Source of the DNA: Oceanobacillus kimchii X50 | GTDB lineage: Bacteria > Bacillota > Bacilli > Bacillales > Amphibacillaceae | Length of the DNA stretch: 64,000 bases | Direction of reading: 5' to 3' | Assembly (NCBI RefSeq): GCF_000340475.1 | Contig: NZ_CM001792.1 | Location: forward strand, 2,732,921-2,796,920 | Shown: piece by piece, positions 63,678 through 64,000 of the stretch | How the letters are laid out: each line of letters starts with the position of its first letter | Numbering within the stretch: the stretch's first letter is position 1 | Translations under genes and position numbers: made by a program | Notes under the pieces: model-generated | Seen by the model: only the letters and a program-made list of their open reading frames with translations | The model's database searches: none | Told to the model about the DNA's origin: nothing

Positions 63678-64000
63678 ATGGATAACTTGTTTATTTTAAT
63701 CAATGTTGTAGTGTTACTGGCACTTATTGGATTACTAATTTATATGCAGAAAAAACATGTATCATTCTCCAAACGAGTCTTTACTGGTATGGGAATAGGG
63801 ATTGTCTTAGGAGCAATTCTGCAAGCTATTTATGGAGAAGGTTCATCTATATTAACCGGGACACTTGATTGGTACAGTATTGTTGGGAGTGGTTATGTAA
63901 GATTTCTTATGGTAATTGTTGTACCACTTGTAATGATATCGATTATTCGTGCCATTATAAACTTAGATAAGACAAAAGAACTTGGAAAAATGGCTGGTTG
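63678..64000 (+). CDS. tcyP: L-cystine symporter TcyP-like, 5' part only
   Basis: The first 107 codons of a dicarboxylate/amino acid:cation symporter family protein, cut by the window edge. The ATG follows AAGGAGG. The N-terminus has the TcyP pattern: a first helix, YMQKKHVSFSKRVFTGMGIG, and later GSGYVRFLMVIVVPLVMISI. TcyP imports L-cystine. It is preceded by its own promoter. Confidence 0.87.
   Translation, partial: MDNLFILINVVVLLALIGLLIYMQKKHVSFSKRVFTGMGIGIVLGAILQAIYGEGSSILTGTLDWYSIVGSGYVRFLMVIVVPLVMISIIRAIINLDKTKELGKMAG

Overview
The window is about 64 kb of a low-GC Gram-positive chromosome. Strong purine-rich ribosome binding sites, frequent TTG/GTG starts, a sporulation kinase gene (prkA), a SigB-type promoter in front of csbD, PdxS/PdxT, CoaW, a lone NOS oxygenase, XpaC/TelA, YfmS/YfmT and a TcyP-like gene all point to Bacillaceae. 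The gene set suggests a halotolerant genus such as Oceanobacillus or Virgibacillus, but the genus is inference. There are no rRNA, tRNA, CRISPR, phage or intact IS genes. The flavour is chromosomal and metabolic, with several families of intergenic repeats.

Layout. 0-3.3 kb: a reactive-sulfur operon (CstR repressor, DsrE-like, TusA-rhodanese, rhodanese-persulfide dioxygenase, TusA) with three near-identical CstR operators. 3.4-12.9 kb: prkA, small proteins, an MFS permease, HAD phosphatase, large catalase, aldo/keto reductase and an MBL hydrolase. 13.2-23.8 kb: one long leftward acyl-CoA catabolism operon (TetR, SDR, thiolase, AMACR-like, two acyl-CoA ligases, NPD, crotonase, acyl-CoA dehydrogenase). 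It starts at a -35/-10 promoter overlapped by a dyad and followed by a cre site. 24-29.6 kb: an orphan permease and the 5-oxoprolinase genes pxpBAC with an NRAMP-type transporter. 30-38 kb: TelA/XpaC, CoaW, a ComEC-like secreted MBL/HhH lipoprotein with a DUF3006 partner, csbD, pdxST with divergent pdxR, and a BI-1 protein. 38-46 kb: an alanine/glycine symporter, NO synthase, secreted dipeptidase, PurU, Hsp20, YppG-like and a Gfo/Idh oxidoreductase. 46-53.7 kb: a LacI-controlled sugar-acid operon joining a TRAP importer, KdgK and Eda with RpiA and the hexulose-phosphate synthase/isomerase pair. 54-61.8 kb: a Tyr/Gly-rich small protein, YfmT/YfmS, and a divergent N-acyl-amino-acid locus (RpiR, M20 deacylase, YfcC permease, N-acylamino acid racemase). 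62-64 kb: a collagen-like protein gene with a broken or switchable N-terminus, then the start of a cystine symporter.

The most unusual signals are these. (1) A GXT-rich collagen-like gene has its only good start codon in a different frame from the collagen domain, with an A8 tract between them. (2) Two intergenic satellites with the same 52-bp period and related sequence lie 15 kb apart. (3) At least three further families of dispersed hairpin or terminal-repeat elements occur, two of them inside the acyl-CoA operon. (4) Several operators sit exactly in 17-bp promoter spacers (CstR, RpiR, LacI). (5) The sugar-acid operon combines Entner-Doudoroff enzymes with the formaldehyde/ribulose-phosphate pair.
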